A stretch of 64,000 nucleotides of DNA from Campylorhamphus procurvoides (Eukaryota > Chordata > Aves > Passeriformes > Dendrocolaptidae). Below, piece by piece: positions 1 through 20,840 of this stretch (the stretch's first letter is position 1; every line of letters starts with the position of its first letter). Under the pieces are notes generated by a model. The model saw only the letters and a program-made list of their open reading frames with translations, was not told where the DNA came from and did not search any database. Both the position numbers and the translations under genes were made by a program. The stretch is from contig WBMV01001238.1 of the NCBI GenBank assembly GCA_013396655.1, positions 281,290 through 345,289 of the forward strand, in the 5' to 3' direction.

Positions 1-432
1 ATCCTGTTTGAGCCATGGTACCGTGATGAGGCATGACTTGAAAGGATTCGCTGGGTCTGTCATCGATAGACACAACGAAACCTTCCCAATCGTCTTCGCC
101 AAATTTGTCCACATATTAACCTGGTTTGCCATCACCCAAGGTGGTAATCCTCCAACATACTCAGTCATCTGATTTCACCTCACCATCTCCAGATCTGTTC
201 CATTCATTGTTGGGACCGGGGAAGGTGCCCAATTTGGTGTTTTTGTCGGTCTAGCTAGTCGTCGAGGGAAGGCGTCAATGGTTACTGATCCAAGGAAAAG
301 GATGAGAACAATCCTTTTTCCAACTCTCTGTATGGTTTTACATATCTCGCTGGGATCCATCTTGGACCACTTCCTGCAGAAACATGAGCATAGCCCTTCC
401 CCCAGGTTATGATGGGGAAAGGACCTTCCCAT
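1..432 (-). pseudogene. Retroviral env, N-terminal part, broken by one stop, cut by the window edge
   Basis: An open frame begins with an ATG at 432 on the minus strand and overlaps the integrase C-terminus in a different frame, the usual pol/env overlap in this class. About 40 residues in is a hydrophobic stretch (IVLILFLGSVTI) that fits the env signal peptide. A second ATG at 360 lies closer to it and could be the real start. A TGA at 175-177 interrupts the frame. Beyond it the same frame stays open to position 1 and looks like the start of a surface-subunit domain with several cysteines. The family call rests on position after integrase and the leader, so it is weaker than the integrase call. 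Confidence 0.65.
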
Positions 433-813
433 TTTCCTGATTCCAAATTTTTACATATGACTTTAGCTTCCGAATTAAATGGACCCTTTTCAGTGAGAAA
501 GTGTCTTTCTATTGGTGTCATATTCTCATTATCCAATCTGTTTAGGAAATTTAGGACATAGCTTTATTTAATTGTTCTTGCGGGGAGAGGCCCATACTTC
601 CCCTTTTTTGTTTTAATAGCATATTTTCCAGCATTTGATAGGCTCTCTCGACAATGGCCTGCCCGGTTGGAGAGTGAGGGATGCTGGTGACATGTTTCAC
701 CCCCCACATATCAAAAAATTCTTCTATTGAATTGGACATATAAGCAGGGCCATTGTCGGTCTTTATCTTTTCTAGTATACCCACGGTAGCAAAGGCAGGA
801 TGTTTACATCCAG
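282..813 (-). pseudogene. Retroviral pol: C-terminal half of integrase, frameshifted
   Basis: The minus-strand frame ending at 551 carries integrase core motifs: KTDNGPAY, holding the second catalytic Asp, and HSPTGQAIVERA, holding the catalytic Glu. After a one-base frame change near 550 the next frame (536 to 282) holds the C-terminal DNA-binding domain, with ITWGKGYAHV and a basic RYVKP tail. The zinc-binding N-terminal domain and the first catalytic Asp are missing because the sequence joins gag-derived DNA near 798-813. The loss of two thirds of the catalytic core plus the frameshift means no active enzyme is made. Confidence 0.88.
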
Positions 814-1453
814 GGCCCGGATGTTGAGGGACCTGGGCGCGGCCATCTTGGCCCGGATGTTGACAACCCAGGGCCAGATGTAGGGGGCCCTGGGTGCCGC
901 CGTCTTGGGCCAGCCCTCCTGGGTAGTCGAGGGCGTGGCTTCCTCCTTCATGATGTAATGCGGAGGGAGAGGAGCCGGAGGACTGGAAAAGATGGGGCAG
1001 CCATTTTGCCCTTGAAGGGCAGCTGAAGGGGAACAGGAGGCTAAGCCACCATTTTGCGAAACAGGTCCAACAGCGTCTTGTAAAGGAGACCTGGCATCTG
1101 TATCGCGCATAGATGACACAGCCAGAACTACGTTAATGTCCAAAACTGTTTGGGAATTAGATGAAATCGCAGCGGCACCTTGTAGTTTATCATTTTCTTG
1201 TTTAAGCAGATTATAGATGATTATAGTCTACGCCGTGAAGGCTTTGGATGCCTCAGTATCACTGTGATGTTCAGCAGCATCCCAGAGAACAAATGCTAAA
1301 TTATCCCACAACTCATAAGTGAGGGGGACTTGGATTTGATACTGTCTTTTTGCTATGCAATGACTTCTTCTCTACTGGGTGTGATTGGAATTTAAGGAAA
1401 TATTTCAAACGTCTGTAGGTCTTTAATGACGCTTTGGACTGAAAGCAGCCCAT
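814..1453 (-). pseudogene. Retroviral gag: matrix region and following linker, broken
   Basis: The frame starts with an ATG at 1453-1451 giving MGCFQSK, a Met-Gly start suited to N-myristoylation as in retroviral matrix proteins. It is followed by a basic stretch rich in Lys and Arg. A one-base frame change within the T-run at about 1346-1352 moves the reading to a frame with the matrix-like segment YELWDNLAFVLWDAAEHH, which is then stopped by a TAG at 1228-1230. After the stop the same frame stays open to the junction near 813 and becomes Pro/Ala/Ser-rich. Capsid and nucleocapsid are absent, removed by the deletion that fuses this part to integrase. Gag identity is inferred mainly from position after the primer site and the myristoylation start. 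Confidence 0.72.
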
Positions 1454-1747
1454 CTTCCAGAATCAAAGAATAAACTGGGGAAAACTAATGGTTCCTGGGG
1501 CGAGCCTGGGGAGGTAAGGAAAAGGATTTTCTCCCCAGCAGCTCACCTCTGGTCCAGCCTTTGGTGCTGAGGTGACTCTTGATCCAACAATCCTTGCCAA
1601 TGGCTCACAATCAGGGAAGCCATCTCTTAAAGTTCTGCTGGGGGCATTGCCAGAGCCACAGACCCTCCTCCAGGGCCCTGGGGTAGCTTGTGGCTATTCC
1701 TGTAGGATGCAGGCGGTCACCCAGATGCTGGTCTGTTCCTGCCTAGT
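1454..1747 (-). other. Retroviral 5' untranslated leader
   Basis: This is the 294 bp between the primer binding site and the gag ATG, the place where packaging and dimerisation signals sit in retroviral RNA. I do not recognise a specific stem-loop, and open frames here on the plus strand look accidental. Confidence 0.6.
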
Positions 1748-1765
1748 GTCCCTGTTCACGTGCCA
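1748..1765 (-). other. Primer binding site, tRNA-Lys-like
   Basis: On the minus strand the 18 bases read TGGCACGTGAACAGGGAC. By my comparison this differs at three positions from the tRNA-Lys3 type primer site of retroviruses. It sits three bases after the CA end of the LTR, the expected spacing. Another tRNA could match better; that needs a search against tRNA 3' ends. Confidence 0.75.
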
Positions 1766-1768
1766 TTT

Positions 1769-2076
1769 GTCATGATCCGTGGAAGGAAAGAGAAAGGCAC
1801 ACTTCAGAGAGGGTGAACATGAAGTGGCATTTACTGAGGGGAGGAGCGGGCTTATACAGGAATCTGACAGAAGGTTCTGGAACTAGGGAGGAACCAGAGT
1901 GGAGCATAACTGTGGAGGAGTGGAAGGAACTGGAAGGTGACCAAACAAGGAAAAACAGGGGAGGGTACCGCCATACAAGGATTAGCCAAATAAGGACATG
2001 GTGCAGTGCACCACGAGACAACCAATGAGAAACTGGGGTACAATGGACCAATAACAAACGAGAAGACATGTGAACA
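1769..2076 (-). repeat. 5' LTR of the endogenous retrovirus
   Basis: On the plus strand the segment starts TGTCATGATC next to the primer site, so on the minus strand it ends GATCATGACA with the terminal CA. The other end is either 2068 (minus strand begins TGTCTTCTCG) or 2076 (begins TGTTCACATG), giving about 300 bp. Two inverted CCAAT motifs (2022-2026 and 2048-2052 as seen on the plus strand) and a TATA-like box at 1851-1856 are spaced as in a U3 promoter. The outer boundary is uncertain because the partner LTR is not in the window. Confidence 0.75.
1851..1856 (-). promoter_or_regulatory. TATA-like box of the LTR promoter
   Basis: The minus strand reads TATAAG, followed by a GC-rich stretch where LTR transcription would start. 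Transcription from it would run leftward, away from the calmodulin gene. Confidence 0.5.
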
Positions 2077-4299
2077 TTTGAAAAAATTATTTTATTCTCC
2101 TATTCTAATATATCAACAATTAACTATTTTATTCAACTATTAACTGGAAGAACAAGGGCTTCATTTCTTCAGTCCTATTATGCCAGTTGTTTCTTTGATA
2201 AGTTCTTCATTTTGAACTTCTCTCCTTGCTCCAGGCCATGACAGGCTTTTATATTATTTCGTTTCCATTCGTTATAACTTTTCTCTCCCACAGTCACCAT
2301 TCTAGACTGAGGTTTGTTCCCTCATGATGACAATCATTGGGTGATAGTTCTCATGGATGAAGGCATCTGCCCCATGTGCGGAAGAGCAGATGACTCATGG
2401 ACTTTCTTTTTCTCTTACAGCTTATCAAAGGAGAGAAAAAGAAGCCTTTGAAGAATCTGCAGACATTGGAATACATTATGCAATTTCTTCTTTATGCTAC
2501 CTCTTATAAGTGTTATGATATTATTTCCAGTCCCTGGAAAACAGAATTGTACTACAGATGATGACTGTGGGATTTCTGTTATCTTGGAACAAATACAGGG
2601 TTTATGCTTTCCCTCCTAATAAGGTATTTAGAAAACAAAACAGAAAAAGCAAGATCTTGCTCCTGGTTAGGGTTGAGGGCCATCTATTCTTGTACTTGAA
2701 GAAAATGGCTTAGAAAGCGTATCTCCTACTACCTCTGTCCAGGCAGTGTTCTCATCTTCCAGAATGACACACTGGTGAGATGAAGACCTAGAGCTAGGTT
2801 TTCCTTGTAGAAGCACAGAAAATCCTGCAGGTTTATGGACAGTGTTCTATCAGAAATCCTCATAAAGTGGAAGCAGTTGTTTACCTCTTTAATAGAATTT
2901 GAAAAAAAAAAAAGAAAAAAAGGAAAAGAAAAAAAAGATTGTGAGTCCCACTGGTGCACCCATCTACTTTTTTGGACTCTCCTATCTTTTTTCATGTTAG
3001 TGAATGGTCACAAGATATTTTAATAGTCAGCTTTAGGTCACCTGAACCAGCTTTACAACATCTAGCCTCCAGTAGGGGAGCCATGTAATCCCCACAATAG
3101 AGCTCTGTGTCCACTGGCTGCAAACCTGAATGGCTTCTTGTGAAGGTCTGGCAGTCTGTGGTAAGCACCACACTGCTAGTGCTACCTTGATACCCATATC
3201 CGAGTTACCTCGATGCTGATTTGGATATGCCTGCATTGCCTTCAACACTGACACAGCTACAGGTAAAGTGTAATGCAGACCCTTCTGCCTGGGACTCAGA
3301 CCACATAGTGCTCTTGTCTATGCTCACCCTACAGAAACTGAAGTATGGGAGGGCTCTCCTGTCCTATTGTGTAGGGGAAGAAGTGCCACCCCTGTGATTT
3401 ATAGGTACTATGTAATAGTCTAGGTATGAGTCCTTCAGGGACCAGGCACAAAGGACAGGACAAGGCCTTCAACATCCAAGGAAAAAGTGCAGCTATTCCC
3501 ACTAGCACGTTTATACTAGAGGAGGTGTCTTCCATCCAACACAGTCAACAAACCCCTATTTTTTAATATCTGCTGCCGCCATCCAGGTGAGGCAAGGGTA
3601 ACTGGATGAGCAGTCATCCCAGCTCCTCCCAGTTCTCAGCATTCTGGGTTGATTGGTCAATAGATCTCAGAACACCAGAAACAGGGATGTCTCATTCAGC
3701 ACCTTGAAATTTTGCACACAACTAAGTTTTTCCTTGCTGAGGGCTGAATGGGCCTTCCAAGCACATCTGGGTGGGTAAGTATTGATTTACACTCTAGTTT
3801 TATCCCCATAAAGTTGGAACTGGGGATAAAGGCCTTTCTCAGGTTCTCTATTACAGACAAAGCCAGGAATAATCAGACCCATTATGCAAAACACAGCCAT
3901 GAGCTATTTTCCTTCTGTATGTAGCAGTTAGTTAAATGCTAAGTGTTAGTACTTGCGGTAGGTAGAGAACTTTTTTCTTCCTACCTCAGAAATTCAGTTA
4001 ATTTACAGTTAATTTCTAATTAGGTTGTTCAAATTATAACTATAATCTTGAGGAGGCAGCTATAGCATTTTATACCATTGCACAGCCCTCTGTATACATC
4101 AGTCCAAATGATCCATTAAAGTATTATTAGAACAATAGAACAAATTGCATTTACACAATATTAAATATATCACAAAGAGTAACTGTGAAAATTGCTGGCA
4201 CATGCAGCTCACCTAATCTTGGAACTCAAATTGCTTTTCTAGTTTGCTGCCATAATCCTGAAACTGGACTTCTATAAAACTATATTTCTCTGTTGGGAG
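2077..4299. other. Intergenic, no gene seen
   Basis: No open frame here has recognisable protein similarity. The stretch contains a purine-only tract near 2.9 kb and otherwise unremarkable AT-rich DNA. Minus-strand open frames at 3033-3535 look accidental. Confidence 0.6.
2901..2938 (+). repeat. Purine-only A-rich tract
   Basis: Thirty-eight bases contain only A and G, mainly A runs broken by single Gs. It may be a degraded poly-A tail of a retroposed sequence or plain low complexity. I see no retroposed body next to it. Confidence 0.8.
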
Positions 4300-4790
4300 C
4301 AGGGGGTGGAGGGGGAAGCACAAACATTGACAAATCTATTAAATTACATACCAAAGAGAGAAATTATCACATTAAAAAGCCCGAGTCAGTAGAGCTGTAC
4401 CTGACCATTGCAACAGAAAAATTACCATCAATTCCCATTATTGCTCTGTCAGAGGTGTCAGTGACAGCCCGCGGCTGCAGCCGGTCATTTGATGTATTTC
4501 CCTGCCTCTCCTGGCACATGCAGGCTGCAGAGAGTGTCAGCTGGGCTGCTGGAAAGCAATTCTGCTTCTCTAGGCTACCGAGAAAGGACCTCAATATACC
4601 TGAGAAATCTGCTCGTTTACCCGCCTGAGATCACCAACAATCCATTTGTGAGAGGGGCGAATTCCCCCCTCTCCCATTAATTTCACTGGGATGTTCACTT
4701 TAATGCTTAGTAATGCCGCTGGAAGTGTTGGTGTAATTTCACGGGTAGTGTAATTGCAAGTTAACTTCGTGGCTGATCTCTTCAACAGAT
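4300..4790. promoter_or_regulatory. Candidate conserved non-coding element
   Basis: The block has the texture of vertebrate enhancers: mixed GC content, many TAAT homeodomain cores, CpG-bearing motifs and an 8-bp inverted repeat (GAGAGGGG ... CCCCTCTC, about 4650-4674). Open frames cross it on both strands but none resembles a known protein. The call is a guess from composition only; alignment with other birds would settle it. Confidence 0.25.
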
Positions 4791-6839
4791 GGAAGCAGGG
4801 TGGGGGTGGTGATGAAACCCACAGGAAATGGGTGCTGCTGGAGGAAAATGCAGATGGAAAAAAAGGAGACACATAAGAATAGAGAAAGGGAAAAGAGAGA
4901 GATCAAGGAACCAGGGGGCATAAGAAACATATGGCAGAGGGAGGATGCTCAGAATGACCACTTCTTCAGAGAAAACTGAACGTAACTACAAAGAGTACAA
5001 AGAATTTAATATAAATTACAGACACCAAATACTTTAATGGACATGAAAAAAACAAAACCCACAGTACAGTGGTCAGGTTCTCTAGGATCAGACATTCTTG
5101 CATTCAAGTCCCTGCTCCTCAGCAGACCCTTAGGCCACAATTAAAGAGCCTGCATTTTGTTTATGCTGTGGGCCTTGTTTTCTACAGCCTTCATGCTCCT
5201 AAGGCTTCAGAAACAGGACTAAGGCAGAACTTGCTGTCTCAATACAGCCCTTCCACACACTATTCATCCAATCTCTCAGGACCAGCTTCATTCAGAAATG
5301 TTTATATACCTCATCTTAATAGATTCCTTGAGACTTGGCACCTAAGTAAGCCAGGTGTCACAATGTTTTGTCTCTCTGAGGTACTGTGAGGATAAAGGAC
5401 AGATGCTGAGGAAAGGGTTTGGCATATCAGGCCCATCACCATGCACCCGTGGGTGTTCCGTTGCCAGAATCCAAGCTGATGTCTCCACAGGAGATGGTTT
5501 TGTTCCACACGGATGCGCCGGTGCTCTGCTCAGCTCCAGATTTGAGGGTGTGACATGCAATCACCCTGAGCTCTGCTATGCCACTTTTATTCCAAATCTA
5601 GAGCGGGTGATGAATTTTTTGGTCAAGAACTTCTCTGCAGTGATTCACGCCTCCAGAAATGTAAAGAAGTTGGGAATGCCAGAGCAATCCTTAAAACTGA
5701 ACCAAAGGGGGAACTGGGGAGGAGGAAAACTTGCTTGAAGCTCATCTGTCTGCATGGAGCATAGCCTGACCACAGGTGGGGATTTACTCCTGCTTCCTCA
5801 TTCCTTTCTCTGGAGAAAGGATTTTATTCATCTAGGTACGCATTACATGTTGAAAAAATATTATCAGAGTTCAAAAAGACGATAGTTCAGATGTGCTTGT
5901 GTTGTGGACTATAAACACACCTAAGAGGAAAGGAGGCCTAACAAAATAGTGTATCACAAAACAGTAACTGCAAATTGATTTCAAGGCTGAAGGCCAAATT
6001 TAAGTTTATGCTGTTGTTGTCTGTATTCCCTGTGATCACAAAGTGAGGAAGAGAGGATGAGAGGCACTGGACTCAATCAAGGGTCTCTAATTATTTTAAG
6101 AAACCAGGCCTTGTTCTGATTTAGGGATTTTTTCCCCCCTTTGTTCCTGAATTCAGTGGACACAAGATTATCCAGAAAACAAAGCAGGCCTGGGAACTTC
6201 CATTAATATTCAGGAGGAAAAACCTCAAAGAATTTCCATTAAAGAGTTTGTTCATGCCAGTCCCCTCCCAAGCACATCCTATTTCTATGGCCTATAAACC
6301 AAAGAGACTGCAAAGAGCAGAGATGAGGAAAACCTCTTTAGTGTGCAAAGTGAGAGGCATTGCTCTAGTTTTTGTAGTGAGTCAATAGATATAAAATACT
6401 ATTAGCTAACATACTGTATAAATACCAACTAAATAATCCCCTCAACAGATATGGAAATATGTAATTTGTATTGCAATGCGATTGGTAATTTGTGTTCAAA
6501 CTTAGGTCAGAAAGCTGTAACTTAGTCCCCCAAACTTTCATAATGGATTTATGGTCCCAAAAACAAATGTTGTGGTTTTCAAGTAGGTCTGCTGTCACTG
6601 AACTCAGACAACACTGCAGCTCTTGGTTGAACTACCTTTGAATCGAATATATGTGCAAGTTTGAAAATCATATCTGGAGCCATTTGCCCAAATGCATCTT
6701 ATAGAAAAGGCTGGTAAGATTGGAGAACTGCTGGCCACCTGTTCTCCTCAGGCACAGGACGTGGTTCCCAAGGGGGAGGAACGAGAAAAATGCCGGACTG
6801 GGGAGGTTCGGGTTAGCCATCAGGGGAATTCCCTCACAG
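4791..6839. other. Intergenic, no gene seen
   Basis: A 127-codon plus-strand frame at 5355-5738 and its shadows have no recognisable domains and no splice or start context that I trust. The remainder is AT-rich with nothing notable. Confidence 0.55.
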
Positions 6840-6879
6840 AAAGGGTGATTATACCCTGCCCAGGGCGGCGGGGGAGCCT

Positions 6880-6902
6880 CCATCCCATCCCATCCCATCC
6901 CC
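6880..6902 (+). repeat. (CATCC)n microsatellite
   Basis: Four tandem CATCC units lie at the left shoulder of the CpG island. Confidence 0.9.
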
Positions 6903-7004
6903 GCAGGTTTAGGGAAGGCCTGTGGCTGGCCGAGGGCACGGCCTGGTTCACAGGGCAGTGCTCCGGTCACGGCCCGGGCTCCGCGGCCTCGGGGGTCTCT
7001 TCCC

Positions 7005-7178
7005 TCAGAGCTGCTGCTGTGAAGCCTCTTAACAACGCTACCAGCCGGCCGACCGCCTTCTGGGCTTGCGGCGCGGCGATTTTATTTTTTAATTTTTTAT
7101 TTATTTTATTTCCCCCCCTGGACTGTGCTTGGATGCGGAGCGTTTAGTAACGCCGTGTGTGGGTGAGGCTTTCCGGAG
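7005..7178 (+). repeat. 174-bp promoter segment, first copy
   Basis: By eye this is identical to 7706-7879. It is continuous with its flanks on both sides, so this is probably the true location. Confidence 0.9.
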
Positions 7179-7369
7179 GACGGCGAAATAAAGGCTCGGA
7201 CCGGCGGGCGACACGGTGCCGGGGTGAGGGCAGGGGCAGTGACAGTGACAGGGANGCATTGCAGGTACGAACCCGCCAATCAGCGCGCTCCGTGAGGAGT
7301 CCCTGCACTCGCCGGCATTTTTGCCTAAGATCCCCCTCCGCCAAGAGAAATAGTCCCCCGCCTTGCCCC

Positions 7370-7506
7370 NNNNNNNNNNNNNNNNNNNNNNNNNNNNNNN
7401 NNNNNNNNNNNNNNNNNNNNNNNNNNNNNNNNNNNNNNNNNNNNNNNNNNNNNNNNNNNNNNNNNNNNNNNNNNNNNNNNNNNNNNNNNNNNNNNNNNNN
7501 NNNNNN
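7370..7506. other. Assembly gap, 137 Ns
   Basis: A run of Ns lies in the most GC-rich part of the promoter, a common failure point for short-read assembly. Real length is unknown. Protein frames drawn across it are meaningless. Confidence 1.
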
Positions 7507-7526
7507 GATGAGGGGGGAGGGCGGGA

Positions 7527-7545
7527 GGTCGGTCGGTCGGTCGGT
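7527..7545 (+). repeat. (GGTC)n microsatellite
   Basis: Tandem GGTC units lie right after the N gap, a likely reason for the gap. Confidence 0.9.
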
Positions 7546-7705
7546 GTGGGGTGAGGTCGCCCGCAGAAGGGCGGAGAGGGGAGAGGGATGCAGCGTCCGT
7601 GGGTGCGGATGGCCCCGCTCGGGCTCGGCGGAGGCGCCGTGTGCGCGGGAGGAAGTGTGGGCTGCGGCGGCGGCGGGTCCCGCCCGGTGCCTTTCCCGCC
7701 CCGGN

Positions 7706-7879
7706 TCAGAGCTGCTGCTGTGAAGCCTCTTAACAACGCTACCAGCCGGCCGACCGCCTTCTGGGCTTGCGGCGCGGCGATTTTATTTTTTAATTTTTTA
7801 TTTATTTTATTTCCCCCCCTGGACTGTGCTTGGATGCGGAGCGTTTAGTAACGCCGTGTGTGGGTGAGGCTTTCCGGAG
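7706..7879 (+). repeat. 174-bp promoter segment, second copy between single Ns, probably misassembled
   Basis: It copies 7005-7178 and is bounded by single N characters at 7705 and 7880. Its sequence begins and ends exactly at these Ns, as expected for a small contig inserted twice during scaffolding. Confidence 0.9.
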
Positions 7880-8249
7880 NTCGCTTCCCCCCCCGCCTTT
7901 CTGTGGCGTGTGCGGCTGAGGGTGCCGGGGGAGCCAGCCTAAGATGTCCGGCTCGCTGGCGAGGTGTGCTGCGCCTGGCCACAATAATGCACTGCGGAGC
8001 CCTGCAGCTTCTGAGCAGCATGATGATGAGGGGCAGGCTGTGCCTCACTGCACCATCGCCCTCCTCGCTAGACCTGTTGTCAGCTCGCGGTGGAGCCCCC
8101 GCCGATTCCGTGGCAGCGCCTCGCTGCTGGTGGCTCTGTTGGACGAGGGATTATTCGTGGGGGTTTGTGGTTTTTTTGGTTTTGGGTTTTTCGGAGCGAT
8201 CCGGGCGGGCGGTGAGGCGGTTTATGAGGCGCCGGCGGCGGGCGGGCAA

Positions 8250-8348
8250 GGCTCAGTGTGAGGCGAGCCGTGCAGCGGGCAGGTCGCGCAGCGTGCGCCC
8301 CGTGCAGCTCTCCGCTCCCACCGCACCGCGCAGCCAGGCCGGGCCACC
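8250..8348 (+). promoter_or_regulatory. CALM2: Probable 5' untranslated part of CALM2 exon 1
   Basis: GC-rich DNA leads without a splice acceptor into the start codon in the strong context GCCACCATGG. Vertebrate CALM genes have a first exon made of a short 5' UTR plus only the ATG. The transcription start is not visible, so the left boundary is approximate. Confidence 0.5.
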
Positions 8349-19673
<11,325 letters not shown>

Positions 19674-20540
19674 AGACGTTGTACAGAATGTGTTAAATTT
19701 CTTGTACAAAATTGTTTATTTGCCTTTTCTCTGTTTGTAACTTATCTGTAAAAGGTTTTTCCCTTACTGTCAAAAGAATATGCATGTATAGTAATTAGAA
19801 GGCCATTCCTCCATGTTTTTCTCCTTTATCTTACTGTCATTGTTCTGATTTTTGGAAAATTGATCTAAGTAACAAATGTTGCATGTGGCTTACTCTGGAT
19901 ATATAAGCCCTTCTGCACATCTAAAGTTGGATGGAGTTGGTTAACTGAGGGAACATCTGGATTGTCTATTAAAAAATTAGCTTTCTTTAGAGACTTAGGT
20001 ATGACTAATGTGACAAGTTACATAAAGTAAGCTAGGGTTTACTGTGCATTAGCAGTTCCTTAGTTAAAGCAACATGCTGGCTCTCGTTATCTAGAAGAGT
20101 TTTTTCCCCTTTCTGTGATGGAAAATAAGGACTCTTGCAGCTAACTGCAGGATGAAACTGAGGTTAATAGTATCTGTCACGTGGCTAATGCACTGTAAAA
20201 GTCATTCTCCTAGCTTATTTCACAGTAACTTGTTTGTGGCCATACCTGTAACATGTTGTTGAAATGTGGAGTCTTAACGTTGTGGACGATTGACAGTCAA
20301 CAATATGAAACTTAAGTTGCACTAATGCAAAACGGGTGATTTATCCAGGTACTCGTACACAAGTTTTTTTTGTACTGCTGGTCCTGTACCAGAAAACATT
20401 TTCTCCTCTTGTTACTATGCTTTTTAAACTTTGTTTAGCCACTTATTTTCAAAAAAATCTGCTTATGGCACGATTTGCCTCAAATCCATTCCAAGTTGTA
20501 TATTTGTTTTCCAATAAAAAATTACAATTTACCCATACTG
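19674..20540 (+). other. CALM2: CALM2 3' untranslated region
   Basis: About 870 bp run from the stop to just past the poly-A signal at 20513. Three blocks (about 19674-19790, 19850-19960 and 20270-20530) closely match what I recall of mammalian CALM2 mRNA, including the run just after the stop (AGAATGTGTTAAATTTCTTG) and the end near the signal. Such conservation between bird and mammal implies selection on the UTR, probably for mRNA stability, localisation or microRNA control. An ATTAAA at 19968-19973 could serve as a proximal signal. The exact cleavage site is not visible. Confidence 0.88.
20513..20518 (+). terminator. CALM2: CALM2 main poly-A signal
   Basis: AATAAA occurs in the context CCAATAAAAAATTACAAT, which is the end of the conserved UTR block. 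Cleavage is expected 15-25 bases downstream. Confidence 0.85.
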
Positions 20541-20773
20541 TTTCAATGTATCCTTGAATTATTTACAGGAATTGTTCAATGCAGTTGCTGCTCTGTGTTT
20601 CAGTATGTAGCAGTTTGGTTTGCTTATGCAATGGATTGGCTGTCTTAAAATAGCTTGGAAGGTGAAAACTTAGTCCTTAAACTCTGGCCCTTAATAGTAT
20701 TGTTGACTTGAAGAAGCTTTCTTACTAGTAGTTTAAAATGTATTTTACAGTCTTGTGTGGAGCTTGGTGCTTC

Positions 20774-20779
20774 AATAAA
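20774..20779 (+). terminator. CALM2: Possible distal poly-A signal of CALM2
   Basis: A second AATAAA sits 261 bp after the first, in TTCAATAAAC, with GT-rich DNA shortly after. It could give a longer mRNA. Confidence 0.45.
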
Positions 20780-20840
20780 CTTACCGTAGTGACTGGCTAT
20801 GCCCACTATCTGTAGACGTTGTGAACTGGATGTTGACCTA

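Larger units (their letters stand above)
1..2076 (-). mobile_element. Endogenous retrovirus, class II (beta/alpha-like), 5' half, internally deleted
   Basis: Read on the minus strand the order is LTR (about 2076 to 1769), primer binding site (1765-1748), untranslated leader, gag start (1453), then an abrupt join near position 810 to the last part of integrase, then the start of env, which leaves the window at position 1. Protease, reverse transcriptase, RNase H, most of gag and the N-terminal half of integrase are missing. Remaining reading frames carry at least two frameshifts and two in-frame stops, so the copy is defective. The Lys-type primer site, an N-terminal Met-Gly on gag and the style of the integrase motifs point to a class II (ERVK/alpha-beta-like) element. 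The 3' LTR and the left target-site copy lie outside the window. Confidence 0.88.
6840..8348 (+). promoter_or_regulatory. CALM2: CpG-island promoter of CALM2
   Basis: The sequence turns sharply GC- and CpG-rich and stays so up to the start codon, with many GC-box-like cores. I see no convincing TATA box just upstream of the coding start, as expected for a broadly expressed gene. One AT-rich island (about 7078-7110, repeated at 7779-7811) interrupts it. The region is unreliable: Ns lie at 7255, 7370-7506, 7705 and 7880, and one 174-bp piece occurs twice. True length and order of motifs are therefore unknown. Confidence 0.8.

Noticed and set aside
1770..2069. A 99-codon minus-strand frame within the LTR
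   Set aside because: It lies entirely in LTR promoter sequence and has no protein-like features; LTRs of this class do not carry a gene here.
2901..2938. Poly-A tail of a retroposed gene
   Set aside because: The 500 bp upstream resembles no known mRNA, and no target-site repeat is apparent.
7101..7848. Long open frames across the promoter (up to 211 codons)
   Set aside because: They run through the 137-N gap, single Ns and the duplicated 174-bp piece; their length is an artefact of Ns and CpG-rich DNA.
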